From G963662905 sp963662905 (GTDB taxonomy: Bacteria > Bacteroidota > Bacteroidia > Bacteroidales > WRLA01), in the NCBI GenBank assembly GCA_963662905.2, contig CAXXFD010000002.1, forward strand, positions 248,001-312,000: DNA of 64,000 nt, written 5' to 3'. Position 1 is the stretch's first letter. Each line of letters starts with the position of its first letter. The translations under genes and the position numbers were made by a program. The notes beneath the pieces were generated by a model, which searched no databases, was not told the origin of the DNA, and saw only the letters and a list, made by a program, of their open reading frames with translations. This document shows positions 15,975 to 26,938 of this stretch, in pieces.

Positions 15975-17213
15975 CTACTTTTTCAGACCATTTCGGTCAC
16001 CCCTGTCATCAACGACATATTCAAGGCCGTTTTCTATGAATAGCCCTTTTGTTTCTCCACTGAATTTTGATTTGCCATGCTTCAGGTCAATCCGAATTAC
16101 TTTCCCTTCAAAATCGCTTGTAACATCATCTGCCAAAGTATGACCAATAACAATTTTTTCTGCATCATAATAATCCAGTATTTGAAGGAGTTCTGCATCG
16201 GTAATTTTGGTGTATTGTTTGTGATCACCTGACATGCCGCGATACCATAAAGGGCCTTTTACTCCCAATAAGAATTTAACTGTATCATTATCAGATGTAT
16301 CATTATGATCCCAATTTGAGCGGCAGTTTTGGTTTATATCCGATAATTTCAAATGATAATCAAGAAGTTCCGGGCTTAAACCGGCATGGACAAAAATATA
16401 ACTGCCTATTTTTTCTATTACATTTTTCTTTCTAAGCCAGTTGCCCAGATCAGTATTTTCAGAATACATATATTTTGTGGCCATACGCCAATCACCAAAG
16501 CCACTGATTTCCTGTGAAGCTTTCCTGTACTTTTCTGCATTATAGCCCCATTTTCCCTGAAAGTTCATGACTTCATGATTTCCAAGGATGTAATGAACTT
16601 TTCCATCTTGTTTTTCAGCTTCTTGTTCCAGCTTATAAATCAGCCACAACACCTGAGGCACGCTTTCTCCACGATCAACAAAATCGCCCAACAGGACCAG
16701 ATGGCCATCACCGAAAATCCAATTAAAATTTTTGTCGATTACTCCGTTCTGCTCCAGGAAACCGCTGAAAGCATCAAAATTTCCTTCAATATCGGAAATT
16801 GCAAGGAGTCTGGAAGGCATATCAAATATTTCACTTTCAATGGAATGGCCTTTCCTTCGGATAATCTCAAAACTATCTGATCTGCTGTTATTTACACGCA
16901 CAACTATTGAGTCATCTGCTTTCAGGTATTCTGCAAAAAGCTTTTCTTCCGGGCTGATAAAATAGACGCTATCGCCAATGATATAGGGTCCGTCAGCGCC
17001 ATTATAAGAGGCATTCATTTTCTTGTCCAGCCAAAAGCCAAATTCTTCTTCAGAATCCCATAAGGCTTCAATTCCAGACCAATAGATACTATAACTACCC
17101 TTGGGTTCAATCGCTTTAAAACCAAAAATGCCAATTCCCAAAAAGTAAAAACCTACAACGAACAGAACCAGCCATTTCAGTATCTTCAAAAAGTATTTTA
17201 GTATTTTTTTCAT
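15975..17213 (-). CDS. Membrane-anchored calcineurin-like metallophosphoesterase
   Basis: This 412-residue protein has one N-terminal membrane anchor (about 9-33) and an extracytoplasmic PPP-type phosphoesterase domain. The metal-binding motifs are in order: SDIEGN (140-145, in place of the usual GDxHG), GDFVDRG (176-182), GNHE (211-214), then HAGLSP and IGHTLADD near the C-terminus. It is likely a protein or small-molecule phosphatase, closest in motif style to Shewanella-like bacterial phosphatases. The His of motif 1 is replaced by Glu, which is unusual but leaves the first metal Asp in place. The gene is alone on the minus strand with an 88-bp gap to the GH3 gene upstream. Confidence 0.88.
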   Translation of the reverse strand: MKKILKYFLKILKWLVLFVVGFYFLGIGIFGFKAIEPKGSYSIYWSGIEALWDSEEEFGFWLDKKMNASYNGADGPYIIGDSVYFISPEEKLFAEYLKADDSIVVRVNNSRSDSFEIIRRKGHSIESEIFDMPSRLLAISDIEGNFDAFSGFLEQNGVIDKNFNWIFGDGHLVLLGDFVDRGESVPQVLWLIYKLEQEAEKQDGKVHYILGNHEVMNFQGKWGYNAEKYRKASQEISGFGDWRMATKYMYSENTDLGNWLRKKNVIEKIGSYIFVHAGLSPELLDYHLKLSDINQNCRSNWDHNDTSDNDTVKFLLGVKGPLWYRGMSGDHKQYTKITDAELLQILDYYDAEKIVIGHTLADDVTSDFEGKVIRIDLKHGKSKFSGETKGLFIENGLEYVVDDRGDRNGLKK

Positions 17214-17301
17214 AAAAATACATTAAAGCGTAAGCGTCTTTTACCGAAGCCCTGAAATAAGGATTCAGCTATTTTTATCTTCAATTCCCAAAACTCCAAT
17301 T

Positions 17302-19449
17302 TTACAATCCAATCTGCAATTCCTCTTCTATCCGTTCCGAACTGCTTCCAATCTGAAGTGCCGTTTTGCCTTTTGGGAGTTTATATGTTTTGGAATCAAC
17401 ATCATAAATACGCAAATTTTCTAATGGGATTTCAATATCCAGAGTTTCCTTATGTCCGGCCTTGATCGCAACTGGACAGAAAGCCACAAGCTTTTTATTG
17501 AGCCCTGAAGGATTGTCTTCCTCCGGCCGGGCGTAAACCTGAACGATCTCTGTGCCGTCCTTGTCGGATGTATTTTGAATATCAAGTTTCAAACGGATAA
17601 GGTCACGTTTTTCATCGACTTCATATTTCGCTTTGCCATAATCGAAGGTACTGTAGCTCAGCCCATGGCCAAACGGGAACAAAACATCGCCTTTATAAAA
17701 GCGGTAGGTACGGTTTTTCATGGAATAATCATCAAAAGCAGGCAGGTCGTCGGTGCTTTTGTAGAAAGTCAAAGGCAAGCGGCCGGAAGGGTTTGCATCG
17801 CCAAACAAAACATCTGCAATGGCATTACCGCCCTGCTCGCCCGGATACCAATTGAACAAAACCGCATCGGCCAGTTTGGTAATTTCGGGGCATGCGATGG
17901 CACTACCACCGGAAATCACAACGATAAGCTTTTTCACATCGGTTTCTTCCCGCAGCCTGCGCACCAGTTCAATTTGATTTTCGGGAAGCTCAATGTGTAC
18001 ACGGTCGCCTCCATGATCGCTGAGCATGGCATCACCATCTTCACCTTCGAGCAGCAGGTTAAAACCCAGAAAAACTATTGCCGCATCCGCTCCCTGTGCC
18101 TGAAAAAACCCGTGGAATTTATCGCTTTTTGTTAATTGCGTGCCCATGCTGTAATCAATAACGACATCTGCTCCGGCCTGACCGATAATTCCTTCAAGCG
18201 GACTCACCAAATTGGAGGAGAATCCATTGTAATTTCCCAGCAAAGCCATATTGTCCGCAGCCAAAGGGCCTGTAACAAAGAGTTTATGTACCTCTTTCCG
18301 ATCCAAAGGCAGGGCATTATCTTTATTAGTCAAAAGCACGATTGATTTTTGCGCGGCTTCCCGTGCCAAATCAATATGCTCCTGATTATTAATAATTTCA
18401 GGAGGAATATTATCATAGGGAGTACTTCCTGTTTTATCGAACATGCCCAGCTTAAAACGGGTACGCAAAAGCGGCTTTAAGGCATTATCAATATCTTCTT
18501 CAGTAATGAGCTTTTGTTCCAAAGCTTCAGTCAAAAACGGAAAAGTTGAGCCACAGTTCAGGTTCACTCCGGCAAGAAGAGCGGCGGCGGCGGCTTCTGC
18601 CTCTGTTTCGGAATAATCCTGAAATTTCACAAAATCGCTGATCGCCCAGCAATCGCTTACAATATGCCCTTTAAAGCCCCATTTGCCGCGGAGGATTTCA
18701 TTGATCAGGAAATCGTTGGCACAGCAGGGATGGTCATTTACCTGATTGTACGCACACATGAAGGCTTCCACACCGGCATCAGAAAGCACTTTAAAAGCAG
18801 GCAGATAAGTGTCGTACAAATCAAATTCATCGGGTTTTGCATTAAAGCTGTGACGGCTTTCTTCCGGACCGCTGTGCACGGCAAAATGTTTGGCACAGGC
18901 GGCAGCTTTCAGGTAGTTTTCGTCATCACCCTGAAGTGCAAGTACATAATTCCGGCCCATTTGGCTCGTCAAATAAGGATCTTCTCCATAGGTTTCCTGT
19001 CCCCGTCCCCAGCGCGGATCTCTGAAAATATTCACATTGGGCGACCAAAAAGTCAATCCGGCATATTGCTGCCGCACGCCTTTTTTCTGAAAGGCATTGT
19101 ATTTTGCCCGTGCTTCATCCGAAATGGCAATAGCTACGCGATAGAGCAGATTTGTATCAAAGGTAGCTGCCAATGCAATGGCTTGTGGAAATACCGTAGC
19201 CTGTCCGGCCCGTGCAACGCCATGCAGGCTCTCGTTCCACCAATTATATTCCGGGATGCCCAGGCGCTCAATTGCCGGGCTTGTAAACACCATTAAAGAT
19301 ATTTTTTCTTCGGTTGTTAAACGCGAAACCAAATCATTAATACGCGTTTCCCTGTCCAATTCCTGATTTTGAAATGTGAATGAATCCTGAGCCGGGGAGG
19401 AATTAATCACGGCCAATGAGCAAAGTAAAATCATAGCAAGTGCTTTCAT
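17302..19449 (-). CDS. Secreted glycoside hydrolase family 3 (beta-xylosidase/beta-glucosidase type)
   Basis: This is a 715-residue exo-acting beta-glycosidase exported by an N-terminal signal peptide (residues 1-20, ending SSPA). The GH3 N-domain has K187-H188 and RDPRWGRGQETYGEDP, and the nucleophile D266 in GHIVSDCWAI. The second domain contains the general acid/base region (EGEDGDAML), and a C-terminal Fn3-like domain begins near GHGLSYSTFDYGKAK. The SDCWA signature and overall pattern are closer to bacterial xylosidase-type GH3 than to BglX. The substrate cannot be fixed from sequence. It is followed by GH125 on the same strand after a MITE-like insertion, so the two may once have been one transcription unit. 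Confidence 0.93.
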   Translation of the reverse strand: MKALAMILLCSLAVINSSPAQDSFTFQNQELDRETRINDLVSRLTTEEKISLMVFTSPAIERLGIPEYNWWNESLHGVARAGQATVFPQAIALAATFDTNLLYRVAIAISDEARAKYNAFQKKGVRQQYAGLTFWSPNVNIFRDPRWGRGQETYGEDPYLTSQMGRNYVLALQGDDENYLKAAACAKHFAVHSGPEESRHSFNAKPDEFDLYDTYLPAFKVLSDAGVEAFMCAYNQVNDHPCCANDFLINEILRGKWGFKGHIVSDCWAISDFVKFQDYSETEAEAAAAALLAGVNLNCGSTFPFLTEALEQKLITEEDIDNALKPLLRTRFKLGMFDKTGSTPYDNIPPEIINNQEHIDLAREAAQKSIVLLTNKDNALPLDRKEVHKLFVTGPLAADNMALLGNYNGFSSNLVSPLEGIIGQAGADVVIDYSMGTQLTKSDKFHGFFQAQGADAAIVFLGFNLLLEGEDGDAMLSDHGGDRVHIELPENQIELVRRLREETDVKKLIVVISGGSAIACPEITKLADAVLFNWYPGEQGGNAIADVLFGDANPSGRLPLTFYKSTDDLPAFDDYSMKNRTYRFYKGDVLFPFGHGLSYSTFDYGKAKYEVDEKRDLIRLKLDIQNTSDKDGTEIVQVYARPEEDNPSGLNKKLVAFCPVAIKAGHKETLDIEIPLENLRIYDVDSKTYKLPKGKTALQIGSSSERIEEELQIGL

Positions 19450-19529
19450 GTTTAGTCTCTATCGTTAACTGTTGCAACCCACGAAAATACAATAATTCAT
19501 AATATCTATTACGACTGCTGAATAGGGTA

Positions 19530-19971
19530 CAGGGCAAACGCATCATAAATATTATACCATTCTTTGACAATCCTATTCCTATGCATTTCAAATTCATTGG
19601 TAATAAAGCTGTTAGCTGTCTAAATCTATTTCGGCTTCAATCCCAAAGGGATTGCATATCTATAAAAGGAAATGTTAATTAAAGGTTCGACCCCGGACGG
19701 GGTCGTATGTGGCGTTCTGTGGTAACTCTTTATACATATTTGACCGCTCTGCGGTCTAAGCCGATTTATCTTTCTGCGGCATTTTCAGGCTGTTGAGGAT
19801 TCTTGTTAAGCTTATAACCTCTCTGGTTTTCGCAAATGAAGCAATTTGCTGCTTTGTGCTTTCAAACAGAAAAACTGTAATATATCAATCTGACACAAGA
19901 CGTAAGTTTTTTTCAAACGGAACAAATATCCAGCCTGACAAATATAGCTTGATCAAGATGCGTTTGCCCTG
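19530..19971. mobile_element. MITE-like element, copy 1
   Basis: The element has perfect 15-bp terminal inverted repeats (CAGGGCAAACGCATC at 19530-19544, GATGCGTTTGCCCTG at 19957-19971). There is no transposase frame. Flanking sequence reads GAATAGGGTA on the left and GAATAGGGGTA on the right, an imperfect target duplication of about 10-11 bp. Inside are three short perfect hairpins: CAATCCC/GGGATTG (19638-19654), CGACCCC/GGGGTCG (19688-19705) and GACCGC/GCGGTC (19742-19756). A near-identical copy lies at 38878-39317. It fills most of the 548-bp gap between GH3 and GH125. Confidence 0.85.
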
Positions 19972-19997
19972 AATAGGGGTAACACTCTAAAAGCAAA

Positions 19998-21440
19998 TCA
20001 AATATTACCTCTCAGGATATCAGGATGTTTTTGGACAGTATTTACGATCAGTTCTCCAAAAAGCGTATTGGCCCATGCAAACCAGCTTCGGTTAAAGTCT
20101 GCCGGATTATCTTTATGGAAGGCTTCGTGCATAAAACCGGTTCCTGCATGCGTAGCTTTGAGCATTTTCAAACAATGTTTAATCTCTTCTTTATCCAGTG
20201 ATGTCATTGCACGTAGGATAATGCCCATCGGCCAGATTTTATCTTTTCCGGTATGCGGGCTCGCCTGTCCTTCAGCGGCTTTACCTCTCAAATAGTATGG
20301 ATTGGAATCGCTGAGCAAAAACCTACGGGTATTCTGATATAGTTTATCTGTTGGTTGATGCGCGCCCAGATATGCCAACGACATCAGCGAAGGCAGATTG
20401 GCATCGTCCATAAACACCTTATTACCAAATCCGTCCACTTCATAAGCGTAAATCTCTCCAAAATCCAGATGTTCTGCAATGGCATACTTTTTTATGGCAG
20501 CATCGATCTCATCAGCCAGATCGCTGCATTCTCTGGCAAAATCAGGATCATTTAATACCGTGGTATAAATATCAGCAAGTTGCCGCAAAGAAATCACAGC
20601 AAAAATATTGGATGGAATCAGATAAGGATACATTGTAGCATCATCCGAAGGGCGGAACATGGAGCAAATCAGACCCGTAGGCTTAACAGGACGTCCGGTG
20701 CCATTAAAAACGGGGGCATCAATCATAGCCGTTGTCCTTCGGGCAAAACGATAAGGAGAAGTACCATCCTTCCTCTGTTCCGTTTTAAAAGTCTTGACAA
20801 TCAGGCGCATCGCTTCATCCCATTTTTTATCAAATATGGAAGCATCGCCGCTTAAATGATAATATTTGTCCGATAAACGAATGACATAACAAAGCGAATC
20901 AACTTCCCATTTCCGCTCGTGAACCCCCGGAATGGGCGTGGGCATATCACTTTGCCAATGCGATTCCCTGTTCATATCTTTATAAAATGCGTTGGCATAG
21001 GGATCGCGCAAAACGCATTTCACCTGTCGGTTTACCAATCCCCGGATCAGTTTTCCAAGTTTTTCATCCTGATTGATGTAGGGCATATACGGCCATATCT
21101 GAGCCGTTGAATCACGCAACCACATGGCATCTATATCTCCCGTGATAATGAATGTATCCGGTTTACCATCAATGATTTCAAAATCAACCGTAGTATCAAG
21201 TGTATTGGGATAACAATTTTCAAACATCCACGCAATTTCCTCATCGCCAATCAATTTCCTTATATTTTGAATTGTAGCTTCAACGGAAGGGCTGAAAAAA
21301 GTACGTTGCTCAATTGGAGGGCGCTGTGATACAAAACTTTGCGGGCTGGCATTTAAAACAGCTGCTAAAGAGTTGAACTTCATTAGGCTAAGGCCGGCAG
21401 TTGCCAGGCTGGTATTTTGAATGAATTTTCTTCGGTTCAT
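19998..21440 (-). CDS. GH125 exo-alpha-1,6-mannosidase
   Basis: This is a metal-independent alpha-mannosidase of family GH125 (formerly DUF1237), which removes terminal alpha-1,6-mannose from N-glycans or mannan. Diagnostic segments include GDIDAMWLRDSTAQIWPY, the WQSD and ERKWEVDSLCY region, ICSMFRPSDDATMYPYLIPSN and the end FNRSWFAWANTLFGE. The start chosen is MNRRKFIQNTSLATAG at 21440, giving a typical Tat signal (RRKFIQ). The frame continues 30 codons upstream, which would bury the signal. About 480 residues is the expected size. With GH47 (33504) and GH3 (17302) it points to degradation of mannose-rich glycans. Confidence 0.95.
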   Translation of the reverse strand: MNRRKFIQNTSLATAGLSLMKFNSLAAVLNASPQSFVSQRPPIEQRTFFSPSVEATIQNIRKLIGDEEIAWMFENCYPNTLDTTVDFEIIDGKPDTFIITGDIDAMWLRDSTAQIWPYMPYINQDEKLGKLIRGLVNRQVKCVLRDPYANAFYKDMNRESHWQSDMPTPIPGVHERKWEVDSLCYVIRLSDKYYHLSGDASIFDKKWDEAMRLIVKTFKTEQRKDGTSPYRFARRTTAMIDAPVFNGTGRPVKPTGLICSMFRPSDDATMYPYLIPSNIFAVISLRQLADIYTTVLNDPDFARECSDLADEIDAAIKKYAIAEHLDFGEIYAYEVDGFGNKVFMDDANLPSLMSLAYLGAHQPTDKLYQNTRRFLLSDSNPYYLRGKAAEGQASPHTGKDKIWPMGIILRAMTSLDKEEIKHCLKMLKATHAGTGFMHEAFHKDNPADFNRSWFAWANTLFGELIVNTVQKHPDILRGNI

Positions 21441-21640
21441 TTTGACATAGAATTGAATTGCGCTAAAAGGCGAAGCTATAAAATTTTTTGAAGACGGGTT
21501 AATCGTTTTAGCAAATAAAGCCAGAAACACTACTCCTATAGTAAATCCATAAGACTGAACCCCCCGGATTTATCAAATAAAATTTCCATATCCATATCTT
21601 TTTTGTAGTTTAGCCACAAAACATATTCAAAACTCACCCC

Positions 21641-24600
21641 ATGCCAAAATTCCGCAAAATATTTTTATTTTTCTGTTTTTTAACAGTTTATGCTTCTACC
21701 ATTTCCGCACAAGCATTTTCTCAGAATTCCGGGATCATTCAAAACAGCAATCAATATTTTTCGATTGACAAAAAAAATAATCACGAAATTGATATTAGAT
21801 TTCAGATCAAGGATTATCAAATTCACAAGCAAAGAATTAATAATGAAAGCTTTGACATAATATCTCTTCCCGGCTCATTCCTGCCCAACAAAAAAGGCGC
21901 TCCTGCCCTGCCTTGCATCAGTTGTTTCCTTGCTGTTCCGCAAAATGCAGAAATTGAGATGACTGTTTCTGAAGGCAGGACAGATAAAATTTCCGATTTG
22001 AATATTGCACCATCATTTTCATTAGTTTTACAAAACGAGAAAGAGCCCAAAAACCAAAAGGAAGATGAACACATTTATTCCAAAAACTGCCTTTATCCGC
22101 AAAAGCAGGTAATGGTCTCTCAAAAAATGAAAATCCGGGGCATTGATGTAGTCAAAATCAGCATTTCGCCCTTTCAATACAACCCGCAAAGCCACGAACT
22201 CCAACTGAGGTCAGAAATCCTTATCCAACTTAAGTTTCCCGGCAGTAATGGTCAATTTGGTGATCCACGACTGCGTAATCCCTGGTGGGATGCCATGGCG
22301 CAACAGCTGGTCCTGAATCCTGATGTGTTTGACCAAACCAATTATACAGTCCGCTCCGGCGATGGCTGTGAGTATCTGATTATTTGTCCGGATGATGAAA
22401 AGTTCATCCAGTGGGCCGATTCTATCAGGGTTTTCAGAACGCATCAGGGCATTAAAACCGATATTGTCACTCTAGCAGAAATTGGAGGGAACAATGCCGA
22501 TGCCATCGAAAGTTTCATCGATAATGCCTGGCATAACTGGAGCATCCCTCCTGCAGCTGTCCTTCTGCTTGGCGATCACGGAACAGACGAGCTGTCCATT
22601 GTCAGCCCAACAGTTCCACACCCTTATGCCGGAACATGCATATCCGACAATAAATATGCCGATGTGGACGAGGATGCATTGCCCGATATTACGATTGCAC
22701 GTATCACAGCCCGCGATGAAAGTGAGCTCTCGGAGATGATCTCCAAGTTTATCAATTATGAGAAAAACCCACCTACAGAAGCCGGTTATTACAAGAACCC
22801 GGTAGTTATATGTGGTTGGGAAGATTACAGCTGGTTTCAGCTGGGAAGTGAAACAACCTCTGGTTTTTTAACTAAAGAACTTGGCAAAGATGTCGTGCGG
22901 ATCAATAAAATATTCAGCGGGAATCCAAATGCCGGACTTTGGGCAACTGTTCCCGGAACAGATGCTTTGTTGGATTATTTCGGACCTGAAGGTTTGGGCT
23001 ATATTCCTGAAAACCCGTCATCACTCAGCTGGGACGGAGCTTCCTCCTCCGACATCAGCGATGCCATACGCAATGGGGCTTTTATGACCTTATACGACGA
23101 TCATGGAAACATTGACAGCTGGGGCTGCCCTCCCTTCAGTATGTCACAGGCAGCCGGTTTGTATAACGACAAGCCCACTTTTGTGTTTTCACTGGGATGT
23201 TCCACCGGCAAATTCGACCATCAACCCAAATGTTTTGCCGAAGCCTTTCACCGCCAGCCATATGGCGCATTGGGAATTATTGCCTCTACAGAACTTGCTT
23301 ATAAATTGGTCAATGAAGTGTATCACTGGGGCGTAATGGATTATCTCTGGCCCGAATTTATGCCCGATTATGAAAATGATAGGGAAACCCAAATGGCTAT
23401 GCCTGCATTTGCCAGCACCTATGGAAAATATTTTCTGGAATCATCTTCCTGGCCATATAATTTTTACGAAAAGGAAGCTACCTATAATGTGTTTCACCAT
23501 CATGGCGATGCCTATTCGGTGATGTACACAGAAATACCGCAGGAGTTGAGCATTCAGCATGAGCAGGAGCTCATTGCAGGAGCACGCTCTTTTCAGGTGT
23601 CGGCAGATGAAGGAGCCCTGATTTCCCTTTGTGTCAATGATGAAATTATTGGACGTGCAGCAGGTACAGGAGATTATACACCCATACAAATTGCAGCACA
23701 GGAAGCCGGAGCTGAAATGCGCATTACGGTCATCAAACAAAACCATTTTCGCTACAGTGTTTTAGTGCCTGTAACGGCTGCAAATGGCGTTTATGTAATT
23801 TGCGATACCGTTCTGGTCAATGATGCCGGAAATCCCAACATAAACGGACAGCTGGACTATGGCGAAACAGCCAAACTGAGCATCAGAATGGCGAATATTG
23901 GCAATGAATCAAGCGAAAATCTCCATCTGGAATTATCATCTACAGACGAATACATCAGTATAACAGATGCAAACGAGGACATCAATGGGCTATCCAACGG
24001 AGCTGTTCTTGATATTAGCGATGCTTTTGCAATCGATGTTGCCAACGACAGCCCTGATGGCCATAAAGCTGATTTTCAACTTATCGCCGATGATGGTAGT
24101 GCGAATTGGACCAGCCATTTTTCACTGCACATACATTCCGCGAAAACGGAATTCGCCACCTATGAGCTTGATGATGCTGCAGGAAACGAAAACCATATAC
24201 TTGAAGCAGGCGAAAGGGCAAACATCATCCTGAAAGTCAGCAACCCGGGCACATCAGATGCAAGAAGTGTTGTTGGCACGATTGATATTGAATCAGAATG
24301 GCTCAGCACAGAACAAAATTCTGTTGATTTTGGCAATCTTGAAGCTGGTGATACAGCTTTAGCTGCTTTTTCTGTTTTAGCCGATGCCGCCTGTCCCACT
24401 GGCCACTTAGCCCGGATAAACCTTCAGCTGAATGCAGAAGCAGGCATTCATTCGCAAAACAGTTTCTATGTCCCAATGGGACGTTTCAATGCATTAGTTA
24501 TTGATTTGGATGGCAACGCCAACTCCGCACCGGCTATTGCAGAAGCGCTGGAACAGAATGAGATAAGCTATGACAGCAGAAACAGTTTTCCGGAAGACCT

Positions 24601-25605
24601 CAGGCATTATGAATCTATGTTCATTTGCCTGGGAGGTTATCCCGACAACCATATCCTGACTTTTAAAGAAGGCGACCAACTCAAGGCCTTTCTGAATGCA
24701 GGCGGCAATATTTATATGGAAGGTGGAGAAACCTGGTTTTATGATGTAGCAACTTCTGTTCACCCGCTTTTTGGCATCGATGGCACAAGCGATGGTGCTG
24801 AAGATATGAGCAAACAAAACGGAATTGAAGGCAGTTTCACCGAAGGTATGTCCTTTGAATATTCCGGCGACTGCGCATGGTACGACCATATTGAAGCCAT
24901 TGAGCCGGCTTTCCTGATTTTCGAAAACGAAAGCCCGGCATACAATACTGCAGTAGCGCATGATGCACAGCAATACCGGACCATTGGTGCAGCACATGAA
25001 TTTGGTGGTTTGGATGAGGGTGATGAACCTTCAAGCCGCAAGGAATTAATGAAACGCTATTTGAATTTCTTTGGCATCCCGAAAGCCCTTGAAGCTGCAT
25101 TCACCTCATCTGCTCAGGAAATTTGCCAGGATCAAAGCATAGAGTTCTACAGCACTTCATCCGATAATGCCGTAGCATTTGAATGGATGTTTGAAGGCGG
25201 CACACCGGAAACATCCTTTGAAAAAAATCCCGTTGTGCTTTATAAAGAACCGGGCACTTATGATGTCAGCCTGAAAGTTTCGCTAGGCACGCAATCTCAA
25301 ACAATACAAATGGACGACTACATCACCATTAATGTTTGCGCTTCTGTGGATGAAATCGAAGCAAATGAACTAATACGTATATTCCCCAATCCGTCCAGCG
25401 GTATTTTTTATATTGATTGCCGCAAATTGCAGGAACAGATAAAATCCAGATTATGAACCTGCAAAATGAAATAATCTCAGAGATTAATCCAAAAGATGAA
25501 CAAATATTCAAGCTGGACATGAGACGGCAGGCGGCAGGTATTTATCTGATCAAGCTCAGCAATCCGGAAGGGGAATTTGTGCGGAAGATTGTGGTGTATC
25601 AATAA
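21641..25605 (+). CDS. Gingipain-like C25 cysteine peptidase with T9SS sorting domain (frameshifted end)
   Basis: This is a large secreted protease. Order of parts: signal peptide (1-24), gingipain-type propeptide (about 50-215), and a peptidase C25 domain (about 240-595) with catalytic His488 (YDDHGN) and Cys520 (SLGCSTG). The 32-residue spacing is close to that of gingipains. Several Ig/CARDB-like domains, a PKD-like domain (about 1150-1235) and a type A sorting domain starting IFPNPSSG follow. One reading frame ends at 25456 after FYIDCRKL. The family end (KIQIMNLQNEII, then RRQAAGIYLIKLS) continues in another frame to 25605. One missing T near 25418-25422 explains this. If real, the protein would lack its sorting signal and not be surface-anchored. 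Confidence 0.92.
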
Positions 25606-25653
25606 TATGGGTTTTAACCATACCATAAATGGCTTTGGATATTAACATATTGC

Positions 25654-25677
25654 GGATGCGCCATGTATTGCGCATCT
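25654..25677. terminator. Hairpin downstream of the C25 peptidase
   Basis: GATGCGC (25655-25661) pairs with GCGCATC (25670-25676) around an 8-base loop, about 50 bp after the peptidase stop. No T-run follows, so it could be a Rho-independent terminator variant or a REP-like palindrome. Confidence 0.4.
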
Positions 25678-25769
25678 GTCCACAGTTAAAAAATCCCAAA
25701 CCAATGTGTATGGCAAAACCAAAATATTCAGTTTTTCAAAAAATAAATAATTGGATTGATGCCTTCAAA

Positions 25770-26086
25770 ATCCTCCCCCATTCCCTCAAAATTCCCTAAG
25801 ATTGCAGAATGAATGGAAGGCTACTCAAAGGGCTACAAATTGCTCTGCTGCTTATTTTGATTTTTGCCGTCCCGGAAATGGCGTTTGCCGTGGAGGCAGG
25901 CACGGGAAAAATATCTGGCCGTGTGCTGGACGAACGCTCGGGTGAAGGGCTGGCTTTTGCCAATGTGCTCCTTACTTCCTTGCGTGATACGACATTCGCC
26001 AGAGCCACGATTAGTGACATCCACGGTTTATATGAGCTGAGCGACATCCCCCAGGCCATACCGAATACAGGCTTCGTATATGGGCT
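25770..26086 (+). pseudogene. Truncated duplicate of the start of the outer-membrane receptor gene at 28188
   Basis: This stretch repeats 28149-28467 with few differences, covering the upstream region and the first ~90 codons (signal peptide and CarboxypepD_reg domain start, ATG at 25809). Two single-base deletions in GCGACATCCC-CCAGG-CCATAC shift the frame, and homology stops after TATGGGCT at 26086, where the HEPN/MNT promoter region begins. The protein would end at 26150 as a non-functional fragment. The two copies are direct repeats enclosing a 2-kb accessory insert. Confidence 0.88.
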
Positions 26087-26106
26087 TAAACAGTCATGTC
26101 AGAGAA

Positions 26107-26137
26107 TTGAAGACATTCTGTTTATTTTGTATCTTTG
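26107..26137 (+). promoter_or_regulatory. Bacteroidota-type promoter for the HEPN/MNT pair
   Basis: TTG (26107-26109), a 20-base spacer and TATCTTTG (26130-26137, consensus TAnnTTTG). The HEPN ATG is only 5 bases past the -7 box, so the transcript would start at or near the ATG (leaderless). Confidence 0.55.
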
Positions 26138-26142
26138 TTGTA

Positions 26143-26544
26143 ATGGATAATAAAATTGAAAATATCGATAAAATTGTTCAGCATTGGCTGGAATCAGCGG
26201 AAAGAAACCATAAAACTATGGTTCATTTAACTGATGCGAAAGACTATAGCTGGGCGTTATTTATGGGTCATTTAGTTATTGAAAAAATTCTTAAAGCCTT
26301 ATATGTCAAAAGGCTTGAAAAACATGCCCTATTCTCTCACGATTTATTAAGGTTATCCAGTAAGATTGGATTAGAACTCACCGATGACTTTCAGGAATGG
26401 CTAGACGTAATTACAACTTTTAATCTAAATGCCCGATACGATAATTATAAACAAGACTTTTATAAACTGTGTACCAAAGAATTCACAGATTTATGGTTGG
26501 ATAGAATAGAAGAAATCAGACTATGGTTAAAAAATCAATTATAG
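26143..26544 (+). CDS. HEPN-domain protein (HepT-like toxin component)
   Basis: This 133-residue all-helical HEPN protein begins MDNKIENIDKIVQHWLESAE. The family features are the segment ALFMGHLVIEKILKALYV, followed by HDLLRLSSKIG and a NARYDNYKQDF stretch, all typical of PF05168-type HEPN domains. In HEPN/MNT modules the HEPN protein is an RNase toxin, or a partner whose activity is blocked by the nucleotidyltransferase. A frame with an upstream ATG at 26080 exists but lies before the promoter-like box, so 26143 is preferred. The MNT gene overlaps its end by 22 bp. It sits between the truncated and the intact receptor gene, in a clear insert. Confidence 0.85.
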   Translation: MDNKIENIDKIVQHWLESAERNHKTMVHLTDAKDYSWALFMGHLVIEKILKALYVKRLEKHALFSHDLLRLSSKIGLELTDDFQEWLDVITTFNLNARYDNYKQDFYKLCTKEFTDLWLDRIEEIRLWLKNQL

Positions 26545-26834
26545 AGACAGCATCCAGGTATGTGAAGCAATTACCGGACGATTTGGATGTAAAAAAAGCC
26601 TTTCTGTTTGGATCCTGCGCCAGAGGATTAGAGAAAGAAGATAGCGATATTGATATTGCTGTAGTGATAGGCAATATGTCTGATTTTTTCTCCATTCAGA
26701 TGCAGCTAATGAGGTTAAGGCGTAAAATTGATTTAAGGATTGAACCACATCCAATTGGAGAAGCTGATTTTACACATTTAAACCCCTTTGCTTCTGAAAT
26801 ACAAAAAACCGGTATTGAAATCGGATTAGATTAA
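26523..26834 (+). CDS. Minimal nucleotidyltransferase (MNT antitoxin-type)
   Basis: This 103-residue protein has the pol-beta nucleotidyltransferase core: G30-S31-x-A-R-G35 followed by D42-I-D44 and a third acidic site (DLRIEP). MNT proteins of this size partner HEPN proteins; in the MntA/HepT system the MNT silences the HEPN partner by adding AMP. All three acidic residues appear present, so it should be catalytic. The start overlaps the HEPN gene by 22 bp, indicating translational coupling. Confidence 0.88.
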   Translation: MVKKSIIETASRYVKQLPDDLDVKKAFLFGSCARGLEKEDSDIDIAVVIGNMSDFFSIQMQLMRLRRKIDLRIEPHPIGEADFTHLNPFASEIQKTGIEIGLD

Positions 26835-26938
26835 CATTGAAAGCTGGTAGCGCAAGGCATTTAATTGGGCGTCCATACAGAGGGAACTCATCGAAAAATT
26901 TGGAGACCGTTATGCCCGCTATTTATAATTGCTTATAT

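Noticed and set aside
18664..19296. 210-codon frame antisense to GH3
   Set aside because: Shadow of a well-supported gene.
19684..19705. GGTTCGACCCC segment resembling a tRNA T-arm, also at 39031-39053
   Set aside because: No acceptor, D or anticodon arms around it; it is a hairpin inside the MITE-like element.
26841..26929. Open stretch ending in RELIEKFGDRYARYL after the MNT gene
   Set aside because: Coding-like, but too short and without a start; probably the remnant of an unknown gene.
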